NCBI RefSeq assembly: GCF_002532075.1
Contig: NZ_LYXE01000089.1
Location: 1-63,799 of the forward strand
Source: Candidatus Chloroploca asiatica
GTDB lineage: Bacteria; Chloroflexota; Chloroflexia; Chloroflexales; Chloroflexaceae
Direction of reading: 5' to 3'
Length of the DNA stretch: 63,799 nt
The position numbers and the translations under genes are program-made. The notes under the pieces are model-generated. The model saw only the letters and a list, made by a program, of their open reading frames with translations. It was not told the DNA's origin and ran no database searches. Shown piece by piece: positions 44,048-52,182 of this stretch; the first letter of the stretch is position 1, and every line of letters starts with the position of its first letter.

Positions 44048-45745
44048 TTACTCTTCTACCGTGGCATCGTTCAGCAACACCCGTCCCATCGCCGACAAGA
44101 CGACATCCTTGACGCGCCCATGCACAGCCAACATATCCACCGGAGTATAGAGTGGCTGCCACGGGGCATCGGCCATAATCAGCCGTTGGGCTTCAACATA
44201 GATCTGGGCGCGTGCCGCAGGATCAAGCTCACGACTAGCCGCATCAAGCAGCGCATCCACCTCAGGGTTGCTATAGGCGACCCGGTTCGTGCTGCCAATC
44301 CGGCTCGAACTGAGGTTGATATTCAACACATCTGGGTCATTCCAATCGTAGCGCCAGAGCAACAGGTCATACTGACCCTCGACGGCCTGCCGACCGGCCG
44401 CCGGTGCGTCAAGTTGCTGAATCTCGACCGGAATGCCGACGTCCTTCAGTTGAGCCTGAATAACCGTCGCAATATCCTGGTTTGGTGCGCGCGTAAAGGT
44501 GAGCAACGTCAACGCCAGCGGCGTCCCATCTTTGCTCCAGGAACCATCACTACCCTGCACAAAGCCAGCCTCGGTCAAGAGCGTTGTCGTCGCCTCGGGA
44601 TCATAGGCCAGTTCACCACTTTGCAAACTCGGGTCAAAACCGGGTAGCGTCACGGCCATCGGCGCAAAAGCAGGCGTACCTTCGCCACCGGCAGCAGCCT
44701 GGACAATAACGTCTTTATCAATCGCGTGCGAGATCGCTTGGCGCACCAGCAAGTCATCAAAAGGCGCTCGCACCATGTTAAAGCCCAGATAGGACAGACT
44801 GTTGAGCGTCAGGGGGAGCAGATTGATCGTAGCCTCCTGACGAAGCCGAGTAATCTGATCGGGCAAATTGAGGAAGATCAGGTCAACTTCACCCGCCTGG
44901 AGTGCGGTCAATTGAGTCGAGGCATCAGGGACAACTTTGAAGATCGCGCCATCGAGGTAAGGAGCGCCCTCATTCGTCACCATTGGGGGAGCCCACGCAT
45001 AATCCTCGTTGCGCTCAAGCGTAATATCGATGCCCGTATTCCACGCTCTCAACTTGAAGGGGCCACTGCCCACCGGCTGCTGGGCAAAGCCTTCGCCAAG
45101 CGCCTCAACCGCGGTCGGGCTCACGATACCAGCATACGGGGAAGTGATGGTCGCAAAAAAGACTGCCGAGGGTTCGCTAAAGTCAAAGCGCACCGTACGT
45201 GCATCAACCGCTTCGATAGTTGTGACGTTACTCAAGCTGGCCCTCATAGGCGAAGTGCTCTCAGGGGCACGCAGGCGCTCGAAGCTGTAAACGACGGCAT
45301 CAGCATCAAGCGGCGTCCCGTCGTGGAACGTAATGCCTTCACGCAACGTAAAGACAATGCTCAACGCATCTTCACTGACGTCCCAGCGCTCTGCGAGCAA
45401 CGGCTGGGTTGTGTTCGTCACATCAGCGGCAACGAGCGTATCAAAGATGTAGGGCAAAACAACATTCTGACCAGAACCCTGCGCACCTGCCGGATCAAGC
45501 CCGGTTGGCTCGGTTGTCAGCGCACGGGTGACAAAACCACCACGCACTGGCCCAGTTGGTTGCACCTGAGGCTCTTGCGTAGGAACTTCGGTCGGCGCAG
45601 CAGGAACCTCGGGGACAGTGGTGGCCGGCTGTTCAGCCACAGGAGCATCTGTCGGGGCCGCAGTCGGGGCGGCCACCGGGGGGCTGCCACAGGCGACCAG
45701 CACCAGCAAAACAACGAGCGATAACACCAGACGAAACGGTCGCAT
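44048..45745 (-). CDS. ABC transporter substrate-binding lipoprotein, family 5 (DppA/OppA-like)
   Basis: About 565 residues. The signal ends at lipobox Cys19 (LLVLVACGSPP), followed by a disordered Pro/Ala/Thr/Val linker of about 50 residues. The SBP_bac_5 fold is seen in GLDPAGAQGSGQNVVLPYIFDTLV, ERWDVSEDALSIVFTLREGITFHDGTPLDADAVVYSFERL, GSGPFKLRAWNTGIDITLERNEDYAW and IDKDVIVQAAAGG. The ATG at 45745 has GGAGAG upstream. Family members bind peptides, nickel, haem or 5-aminolevulinate. The setting suggests a tetrapyrrole-linked ligand, but this is inference. Confidence 0.92.
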   Translation of the reverse strand: MRPFRLVLSLVVLLVLVACGSPPVAAPTAAPTDAPVAEQPATTVPEVPAAPTEVPTQEPQVQPTGPVRGGFVTRALTTEPTGLDPAGAQGSGQNVVLPYIFDTLVAADVTNTTQPLLAERWDVSEDALSIVFTLREGITFHDGTPLDADAVVYSFERLRAPESTSPMRASLSNVTTIEAVDARTVRFDFSEPSAVFFATITSPYAGIVSPTAVEALGEGFAQQPVGSGPFKLRAWNTGIDITLERNEDYAWAPPMVTNEGAPYLDGAIFKVVPDASTQLTALQAGEVDLIFLNLPDQITRLRQEATINLLPLTLNSLSYLGFNMVRAPFDDLLVRQAISHAIDKDVIVQAAAGGEGTPAFAPMAVTLPGFDPSLQSGELAYDPEATTTLLTEAGFVQGSDGSWSKDGTPLALTLLTFTRAPNQDIATVIQAQLKDVGIPVEIQQLDAPAAGRQAVEGQYDLLLWRYDWNDPDVLNINLSSSRIGSTNRVAYSNPEVDALLDAASRELDPAARAQIYVEAQRLIMADAPWQPLYTPVDMLAVHGRVKDVVLSAMGRVLLNDATVEE

Positions 45746-45865
45746 AACTCTCTCCACACTAGACACTTATCAATGACATCTTTTGGGAAGATAGGGGCAC
45801 CTGAACGCTACGTCCAACCAACCTTCCCCGAAGATGCCTGATCTGCCTGTGGTTGGGGGCGCAAG

Positions 45866-45895
45866 CGGCCTGCCCATCGAGCGAGGGGCAGGCCG
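45866..45895. terminator. Hairpin between hemN and the ABC genes
   Basis: Perfect 10-bp stem CGGCCTGCCC/GGGCAGGCCG with a 10-nt loop in the 136-nt gap. There is no U-tract, so it is more likely a processing or attenuation structure than a full stop. Confidence 0.5.
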
Positions 45896-45902
45896 AACAA
45901 GG

Positions 45903-47261
45903 TTACACCGTCTTGGAGAAGATCGGACGACCAGCCGTACGTGACAGATGGGCATCCAGTTCCATGCAGAGATTACGGACAAAATAACGCCCGAGCGGGG
46001 TCACGACGATCCGATCAGGATGGACAATGACCAGGCCTTCATCGGCATAACCTGCCACCCGCAAGAAGGATTCGTGCATAGCCTCATCAGCCGCCATCGC
46101 AAAGGGCAATTCGAGGTTGCACATCAGATGGGTAATCGCCGCCCGCCGCCGCTGATCATCTTCGGTGAGCTTCATACCCCGCACAACCGGCAGTTTGTCA
46201 GCATCAAGACTCTTCTGATAACGCCCCAGACCGACATCATTTTGCACATAGTAGCCAGCCATATCACCGATCGAACTGACCCCAAAGGCCACCATGTGCA
46301 TCGCCGGGCGCGTGGTGTAGCCCATAAAATTGCGATGGAGCCTGAGTTCACGGGCGGCCACGGCCATTTCATCGGCCTCAAGCGCAAAATGATCCATCCC
46401 GACCCAGTCGTAGCCCGCATCAGTCAGGCGCTCGACCGCCATCTGGAAGAGCCCGAACTTGGCGTATGGCTCGGGCAGGCCATTGGTATCAACCTGCTTC
46501 TGATTGGAGCGCGATTGGGGCAAATGGGCATAGCTAAAGCAGGCTAACCGGTCAGGCCGCAACCCGATGATAGCATCAAGCGTCCGGCCAAAGACCGTAG
46601 CGGTCTGATAGGGCAAGCCATAGACCAGATCAACGTTGACACTCGCAAAGCCGAGTTCACGACAGGCTTCATAGAGGCCTTCGGTCTGGCTAAAAGGCTG
46701 AATCCGGCCAATCGCAACCTGAACCTGCGCGTCAATATCCTGGACACCGAGGCTCACCCGATTGAAGCCCAGCTCACGGTAGAGTTCAACCTGAGCGCGG
46801 CTACCGATCCGAGGATCCATCTCAAGCGAAACTTCGCCATTGCGGTCAATAAGAAAGGCTTCGTCAAGCATCGCCATCAAGCGCCGCGTCTGGGCTTCAT
46901 TGAGAAAATTCGGCGTGCCCCCACCCCAGTGCAACTGCACCACCTGGCGTCGCCCACCAAGTTGGGGAGCCACCAGCGCAAGCTCGCGCTCGACACGATC
47001 CAGGTAGGCGTCCACCACATGGGGGTGGCGCGTCACCGTTGCATTGCAGCCACAGTAGGCACAGCGCTCGGCACAGAAAGGCAAGTGAACATAGACAGAG
47101 AGTCCATCATCAGGCTGGGTTGCAACCGCAGCCAGGGCCTCACGATAGTCAGCTTCGCCAAACGTATTATCCCAGACCGGGACTGTCGGGTAGCTGGTAT
47201 AGCGGGGGCCGGGCTTATTGTAGTGATCGATCTGTTCAGGCGTCACGCGCACACGGTTCAT
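45903..47261 (-). CDS. hemN: Oxygen-independent coproporphyrinogen III oxidase
   Basis: 452 residues, radical SAM enzyme. The cluster site is HLPFCAERCAYCGCN (Cys 63, 67, 70, 72), the CxxxCxxCxC form of true HemN. HWGGGTPNFLNEAQTRRLM, SLEMDPR, FNRVSLGVQDID, NVDLVYGLPYQT and the C-terminal GMKLTEDDQRRRAAITHLMCN are also HemN-specific, unlike the HemW chaperone. The ATG at 47261 has GAGGAG 6 nt upstream. It lies about 20 nt after bchH. Confidence 0.95.
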   Translation of the reverse strand: MNRVRVTPEQIDHYNKPGPRYTSYPTVPVWDNTFGEADYREALAAVATQPDDGLSVYVHLPFCAERCAYCGCNATVTRHPHVVDAYLDRVERELALVAPQLGGRRQVVQLHWGGGTPNFLNEAQTRRLMAMLDEAFLIDRNGEVSLEMDPRIGSRAQVELYRELGFNRVSLGVQDIDAQVQVAIGRIQPFSQTEGLYEACRELGFASVNVDLVYGLPYQTATVFGRTLDAIIGLRPDRLACFSYAHLPQSRSNQKQVDTNGLPEPYAKFGLFQMAVERLTDAGYDWVGMDHFALEADEMAVAARELRLHRNFMGYTTRPAMHMVAFGVSSIGDMAGYYVQNDVGLGRYQKSLDADKLPVVRGMKLTEDDQRRRAAITHLMCNLELPFAMAADEAMHESFLRVAGYADEGLVIVHPDRIVVTPLGRYFVRNLCMELDAHLSRTAGRPIFSKTV

Positions 47262-47285
47262 CACAAACTCCTCATCTTAGGCCAC

Positions 47286-50200
47286 TTATGCCTGCGCCAC
47301 TCCGATACCCTCTAACTGGTCTTCCAGATCCTCATAGAGCGTGCGCAGACGCTCGATGGTCGCTTCATCCGCATCCCAGAAACCGCGGCCATTGGCTTCA
47401 AGGAGGCGGCGAACCATGCCAGCCGCCGCGTGCGGGTTCAACTTCGCCAGGCGCTCGCGCATCTCGTCGTCGAGTGCGTACGTCTCGGCAACCCCCTGGT
47501 AGACCCAACCCTCCACCGCATTCGTCGTCGCACTCCAGCCATAGGTATTGTTCAGGCGCGCCTCGATTTCGCGGGCACCTTCGTACCCATGGGACAGCAT
47601 CGCTTCATACCACTTAGGATTAAGCAACTTGGCCCGGGTCTCCAAGCGCACCATCTGGTCTAACGAGCCGACCCGGTTCGCCCCCGTGCTGACCGCGTCT
47701 GAGACAAGGATCGAGGGGCGCTCGCCACGCAGATGCTCAATGCTCTTGGTCACACCGCCGAGGCTCTCGTAGTAGGTATCAATATCCGAAATACCCACCT
47801 CGAAGCTATCGACATTTTGGAAAGTAACCTGGACATTCGCGAGGGCTTTTTCGAGCAACGGGCGCGAGTCATTCCACTCGCCACCTTTGCCCATCGTGAA
47901 ACCCTTGCGACTGAGGAAGGTCTCGCTCAATTGCTCATCATCTTCCCACGAACCGCTCTCGACCATGTGGTTAATATGGGCACCATAGCTACCAGGTGCA
48001 TTGGCAAAGACGCGGGTAGCGGCCTCTTCCAGAGGAAGGCCAAGTTCGGCAGCGGTTGCCAGCGCGTGGCGCCGCACCGCGTTGCCCTCGAGGGGCTCAT
48101 CGGCACAGGCAGCCAGACGGGCCGCCTTGTCAATCAAGCGCATTTGATGCCCAAGGAGATCGCGGAAGATGCCGCTGACCGTCACCACCACGTCAACGCG
48201 GGGGCGACCCAGTTCGATGAGCGGAATAAGGGTGACATCCGAGATATTGCCCAGTTCATCAGGCACCGGGCGTGCACCCATCAAAGCCAGCACCTGCGCG
48301 ACACCTTCGCAGTCACTCTTGAGATTATCACTCCCCCAGAGCACCACCGCCACGCTTTCAGGAGGCGCACCCGTATCGGCAACGGCACGCGCCAGCAACT
48401 CATTCGTCAGGCGCTCGGCCTTCTCGACCGCCTGGGCCGTTGGCGCACGGGCGGGATCGAGGCTATAGACATTGCGCCCGGTTGGCACCACCGACGGATC
48501 ACGCACAATATCATTGCTCGGCGATGGGGTCACAAAGCCACCTTCGAGCCCGTGCAACAAACCGGTGAGTTCATTATCGCTACTGAGGCGGTTGAGCAAA
48601 TCGCCAAGGAAATCAGCAAGCGGATCAAGATCACGATGATGAAGACCGGGCACGTGAAACGGCCCGCCCTCGACAAACCGACGGATCGCGTCCTTGCCAA
48701 GCCCTTCGATCCGCTGCCAAGCGGCCTGTGCCTCAAGATCGGTCGTGAGGCGTTCACGGAGGGCGGCATATTCCAGGCCGAGACTGCGTGCGATCAACTC
48801 TGGGAAGGTCACGAGCGCACCCCGCAACGGGAACTGATGGAACGTCGCCGTCAGACTCAGCAGATCAACCATCTCAACTGGTTCAGGGGGTTGACCAAAG
48901 ACGTGCAGGCCAGCGGGGATCATGCGCTCTTCGATCTGCAGCAACTCGTGGCTCAACGCAGCCAGGTAGGTATCTGGCGCAACCTCAAGCGTCGCGTGCG
49001 CCTCACCAACACCGTGCTGCAAGGTCGCATTGACCTGCTGCATACCAAGTTTAGCGGACTGCTCACGGATCACATCGAGCATCCCGGGGTCGGGCCGCTG
49101 GCGATAGGCGTCGATACTATCCTTGAGTTGACGGAGACCCTTATAGAGACCGGCCTGCTGCAAGGGGGGCACCAGATAGCTCACGAGCGTTGCGGCACTC
49201 CGGCGCTTGGCAATCGCGGCCTCACTCGGATTATTGACACTATAGAGGTAGAAGTTGGGCAGTTCGCCAATCAAGCGTGAAGGCCAATCATCAGCACCGA
49301 GGCCAACCTGCTTGCCGGGCATAAATTCGAGCGCCCCGTGGGTACCGATATGCACCACCGCATGCGCGTCAAACGTATGGTGCAGCCAGGTATAAAAAGC
49401 AGCAAAAGCATGGTTGGGGGCCGCATCACGGGCCATCAGCATCCGCATCGGATCACGTTCGTAGCCAAACGGCGGCTGAACCCCAATAAAGATATTGCCC
49501 AATTGCCGCCCGAGGATACGGAAGCGTCGCCCATCGTTCAACAACTCACCGGGGGCCCGCCCCCAGCATGGCTCAATCTCGGTATAACTGGGGAAGAGGC
49601 GCATATAGTGCTCGACGGGGAAGGTCGCCGCCACGTTGGCATCAGCCCCGTGGGCCAGCGCATTGCCACCAACCACCAGATTGCGCAGGGCTTCGGCATC
49701 CTCAGGCACCTCCACCTGATAGCCTTCTTCCTTGAGCGCCACCAGGAGCTTATGGAGACTACGGAAGACATCGAGGTAAGCGGCAGTACCAAGATTGCCA
49801 AGATTCGGGGGAAAGCTAAAGAGCACCAGGGCAAGCCGTTTGGCATGGTTAGGGGTACGGCGCAGCGCCAAACGGCGGGCGATCCGCCCGGCGAGCAACT
49901 CAACCTCAGCCGTCGCCGGGACAAAGCCATCACCAGCCGCAGTGGGACCACCATAGACCAGCGGATCAGCGGCCCCTTCGAGTTCAGGCACGGCCACACT
50001 CAACGCCGCCTGCACGGGTGTCAACCCGGCCCAATCACGACGCCAATCCTCCACGCGCTGAAACGCCAGCGGCACTGGCGCAAGATAGCCAACATCGAGC
50101 GCGCCGAGCGCAGCGCGAGCATCGGCGGGACGGCTCTCGGCGGGGCCACCGACCAGCGCAAAACCACTCGCATTGACCAGCAAATCAACGGTCGCGGCGT

Positions 50201-51119
50201 GTCCATTGGTCGTAGGGGCACCCTTTTTCGCCTTGCCATGGGCGTGGGACTGAAAAAAGGTCGTGATGGCTGGCCGCATATCAAGACCAGTCGCATAGGC
50301 CATCCGGGCCTCGATACCACGGGCTTCAAGGGAGCGTACCAGTGCATCGAGGTGGGCCGTATTGCCACTAAGCGCCACGGTTCGCATCGCCAGAATACCC
50401 ACGCTCCCCTGCTCACCAACCCGCTTGTTGCCGCGCAGCGAACGTCGCCACTTCTGATACTCCTCAAGCGTCGCAAAGGGTGCCGGGGCATCAGGATGGA
50501 TCAGCGCCTGATCGGGATACGTCACAGGATCAAGCACCGGCAACTTCCCCTTATAGCCCGGCACATACGCCTCGATCAAGAGACAGACCAGGCGATAGAC
50601 ATTTTCGGGCGAGCTATTGGTCCAGTACTGATGCGCAACAATATAGGTATAGAGATCACGCGCCTTGCCGGGGATAAGCTTGAGCACCTTACTAAGGTTG
50701 CGGAGCACCGCCAATTGGCGACGCGCCTCACCGGCCCCACCTTGCGGGCGCAACTTCTTGACCCACTGGCGCAACATGCCGCCCGACTCTTCTGCCTGGG
50801 GGGCGAGACTAAACTTACCAATGCGGGTCATACGGATCAGCGCCGGATTGGACGTAATCACAAGCACCGGACACGACGCCGCGCCAAGCAAACGCTCGAG
50901 GGGACGCACATACTCCTCACCAAAGAGGCGCGCCCCAAAGACAAACGCAGCCCCCTTGAGATCACGTTCAAGGCGCTGCCAACCCGACTCATCGCGAAGC
51001 GAAGCCGCGTCGTAACACGCTGCATGCACCTCAACGCCGTGCTCGGTCTTGATCCGGGCAGCGGCAGCGTGCAGAGCCGCAGCGTGATTGCCATCAATGG
51101 TGAGAAAGATAATCCGCAT
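47286..51119 (-). CDS. bchH: Magnesium chelatase subunit H
   Basis: 1277 residues, the usual size of the porphyrin-binding subunit that inserts Mg2+ into protoporphyrin IX with BchI and BchD. The CobN/BchH pattern is clear: the N-terminal MRIIFLTIDGNHAAALHAAA, LALVLFSFPPNLGNLGTAAYLDVF, VHIGTHGALEFMPGKQVGLG, LYSVNNPSEAAIAKRRSAATLVSYL and the C-terminal AGMVRRLLEANGRGFWDADE. Chloroflexus carries several BchH paralogues (bchH, bchS, bchT), so the exact paralogue is open. The ATG at 51119 is chosen over a TTG two codons earlier because GGGAAGGG lies 7 nt upstream. Confidence 0.96.
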   Translation of the reverse strand: MRIIFLTIDGNHAAALHAAAARIKTEHGVEVHAACYDAASLRDESGWQRLERDLKGAAFVFGARLFGEEYVRPLERLLGAASCPVLVITSNPALIRMTRIGKFSLAPQAEESGGMLRQWVKKLRPQGGAGEARRQLAVLRNLSKVLKLIPGKARDLYTYIVAHQYWTNSSPENVYRLVCLLIEAYVPGYKGKLPVLDPVTYPDQALIHPDAPAPFATLEEYQKWRRSLRGNKRVGEQGSVGILAMRTVALSGNTAHLDALVRSLEARGIEARMAYATGLDMRPAITTFFQSHAHGKAKKGAPTTNGHAATVDLLVNASGFALVGGPAESRPADARAALGALDVGYLAPVPLAFQRVEDWRRDWAGLTPVQAALSVAVPELEGAADPLVYGGPTAAGDGFVPATAEVELLAGRIARRLALRRTPNHAKRLALVLFSFPPNLGNLGTAAYLDVFRSLHKLLVALKEEGYQVEVPEDAEALRNLVVGGNALAHGADANVAATFPVEHYMRLFPSYTEIEPCWGRAPGELLNDGRRFRILGRQLGNIFIGVQPPFGYERDPMRMLMARDAAPNHAFAAFYTWLHHTFDAHAVVHIGTHGALEFMPGKQVGLGADDWPSRLIGELPNFYLYSVNNPSEAAIAKRRSAATLVSYLVPPLQQAGLYKGLRQLKDSIDAYRQRPDPGMLDVIREQSAKLGMQQVNATLQHGVGEAHATLEVAPDTYLAALSHELLQIEERMIPAGLHVFGQPPEPVEMVDLLSLTATFHQFPLRGALVTFPELIARSLGLEYAALRERLTTDLEAQAAWQRIEGLGKDAIRRFVEGGPFHVPGLHHRDLDPLADFLGDLLNRLSSDNELTGLLHGLEGGFVTPSPSNDIVRDPSVVPTGRNVYSLDPARAPTAQAVEKAERLTNELLARAVADTGAPPESVAVVLWGSDNLKSDCEGVAQVLALMGARPVPDELGNISDVTLIPLIELGRPRVDVVVTVSGIFRDLLGHQMRLIDKAARLAACADEPLEGNAVRRHALATAAELGLPLEEAATRVFANAPGSYGAHINHMVESGSWEDDEQLSETFLSRKGFTMGKGGEWNDSRPLLEKALANVQVTFQNVDSFEVGISDIDTYYESLGGVTKSIEHLRGERPSILVSDAVSTGANRVGSLDQMVRLETRAKLLNPKWYEAMLSHGYEGAREIEARLNNTYGWSATTNAVEGWVYQGVAETYALDDEMRERLAKLNPHAAAGMVRRLLEANGRGFWDADEATIERLRTLYEDLEDQLEGIGVAQA

Positions 51120-51146
51120 GCGCAAACCCTTCCCCGAGAGGATGAT

Positions 51147-51169
51147 TGTAGTTCAGACTGTGAACTACA
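51147..51169. promoter_or_regulatory. bch operator, site 1 (upstream of bchH)
   Basis: Inverted repeat TGTAGTTCA (51147-51155), 5 nt, TGAACTACA (51161-51169), lying in the 112-nt bchM-bchH gap and about 28 nt before the bchH start. Its core matches site 2 at 18 of 21 positions in the same orientation. Confidence 0.8.
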
Positions 51170-51231
51170 GCAACATTTTAAGACAATAATTATTTCGCCT
51201 GAAAAGATCTATCAATCCGACGGAGACCCGG

Positions 51232-51912
51232 CTAGCGCTGGGCCTGCACCAGCGTTACGTGATAGAAACCACAGCTAATACGCTGGGCGCGACACACCTT
51301 CATTCCGGCATCAGCGAGGGTTGAGCGCACCAACGCATCAGGGATCATCTGGATGGTCGTGCGACGCTGACTGCGGGGAAAGAACCCACCAACACGATGG
51401 AGTGCAGCGAGCAGCGTACTGTGAGGTGCATAGGTGAAGAGGAGGGTCTGTTCGCAGCAATTGGACAACTGGGCCAACATCAAGGCAAAGGGCTGGGCTG
51501 GATAGTGAATGAGCACATCGAAACAGGCAACCACGTCATAGCGTTCCTGCAACTCTTCGACATCGGCGACTCGCGTCGTGACCTGCTCAGCGAGGCCTGC
51601 CTGAGCTGCGGCCTCGGCGGTTGCCGCGACCATCTGAGGGGCCAGGTCAGTCGCCGTGACCTGAAAACCACGACGGGCGAGCTCCAGGGTAAAGAGCCCG
51701 GTGCCACAACCTGCGTCAAGGGCTGTCGCATCAGCCGACATAGCCGTTGCGTCGAGCCACTGACTGGCAACGGCAAGCATGGTGGTATGGCCTTGCCGAA
51801 TCGACCGTCGAATCGGTGAAAGTTCGGCCTGGCCATAAATTGCCGACCAGCGTTCAAAACCTACTCCATTGAAATACTGGCGCAACTGAGCCTTGTGCCG
51901 AACCAGATCCAT
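51232..51912 (-). CDS. bchM: Magnesium-protoporphyrin IX methyltransferase
   Basis: 226 residues, SAM-dependent. The BchM N-terminus YFNGVGFERWSAIYGQAELSPIRRSIRQGH is diagnostic. SAM motif I is ALDAGCGTGLFTLELARRG, followed by TDLAPQMVAAT and VACFDVLIHYP. It methylates the ring C propionate of Mg-protoporphyrin, the step after BchH. First gene of the leftward region. Confidence 0.96.
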   Translation of the reverse strand: MDLVRHKAQLRQYFNGVGFERWSAIYGQAELSPIRRSIRQGHTTMLAVASQWLDATAMSADATALDAGCGTGLFTLELARRGFQVTATDLAPQMVAATAEAAAQAGLAEQVTTRVADVEELQERYDVVACFDVLIHYPAQPFALMLAQLSNCCEQTLLFTYAPHSTLLAALHRVGGFFPRSQRRTTIQMIPDALVRSTLADAGMKVCRAQRISCGFYHVTLVQAQR

Positions 51913-51940
51913 AGCCCCCCCACACTTCCAGACAGGTTTC

Positions 51941-51961
51941 GTAGTGCAGACTGCAAACTAC
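51941..51961. promoter_or_regulatory. bch operator, site 2 (upstream of bchM)
   Basis: Starts GTAGT, has CAGACTG one base later and AACTAC two bases after that, as in site 1. The inner part TGCAGACTGCA is itself a perfect palindrome. It lies 14 nt downstream of the bchM -10, inside the early transcribed region. Confidence 0.8.
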
Positions 51962-51975
51962 ATTCGTGCAACAAG

Positions 51976-51984
51976 ATTATAGCA
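51976..51984 (-). promoter_or_regulatory. bchM promoter, extended -10
   Basis: On the minus strand TGC directly precedes a perfect TATAAT (51976-51981). No good -35 hexamer is seen at 17 nt. Confidence 0.75.
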
Positions 51985-51996
51985 CTATAGTCAACA

Positions 51997-52014
51997 TTGC
52001 ATGTGTATATGCAA
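51997..52014. promoter_or_regulatory. Second palindrome in the bchM promoter
   Basis: TTGCAT, 6 nt, ATGCAA. It sits where the missing -35 of the bchM promoter would be, which fits an activator site. The rest of the 270-nt gap shows TGtTACAAT near 52160 as a possible -10 for the rightward cyclase gene. Confidence 0.5.
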
Positions 52015-52182
52015 AACCTGTGCAAGGTTCATCTTCAGATGTTATTTGTCATTCTGATGGGCTAAAACGATGTTTAGAGCTTGCTATTATTCATAATAAA
52101 GACCTTTTTTCACAAGGAATTATGTTGTGGTAAAGGCCATATGTTACAATAGAGACAGTCTTGGCAAACCAGGGTTGAGGCC

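Noticed and set aside
51147-51169. PpsR/CrtJ-type site before bchH
   Set aside because: TGT and ACA are present but 17 nt apart instead of 12.
47733-51278. Two long reading frames (515 and 646 codons) on the plus strand across bchH
   Set aside because: They are antisense to an unmistakable bchH and encode low-quality, His/Arg/Gln-rich sequence without family motifs; typical of GC-rich antisense frames.
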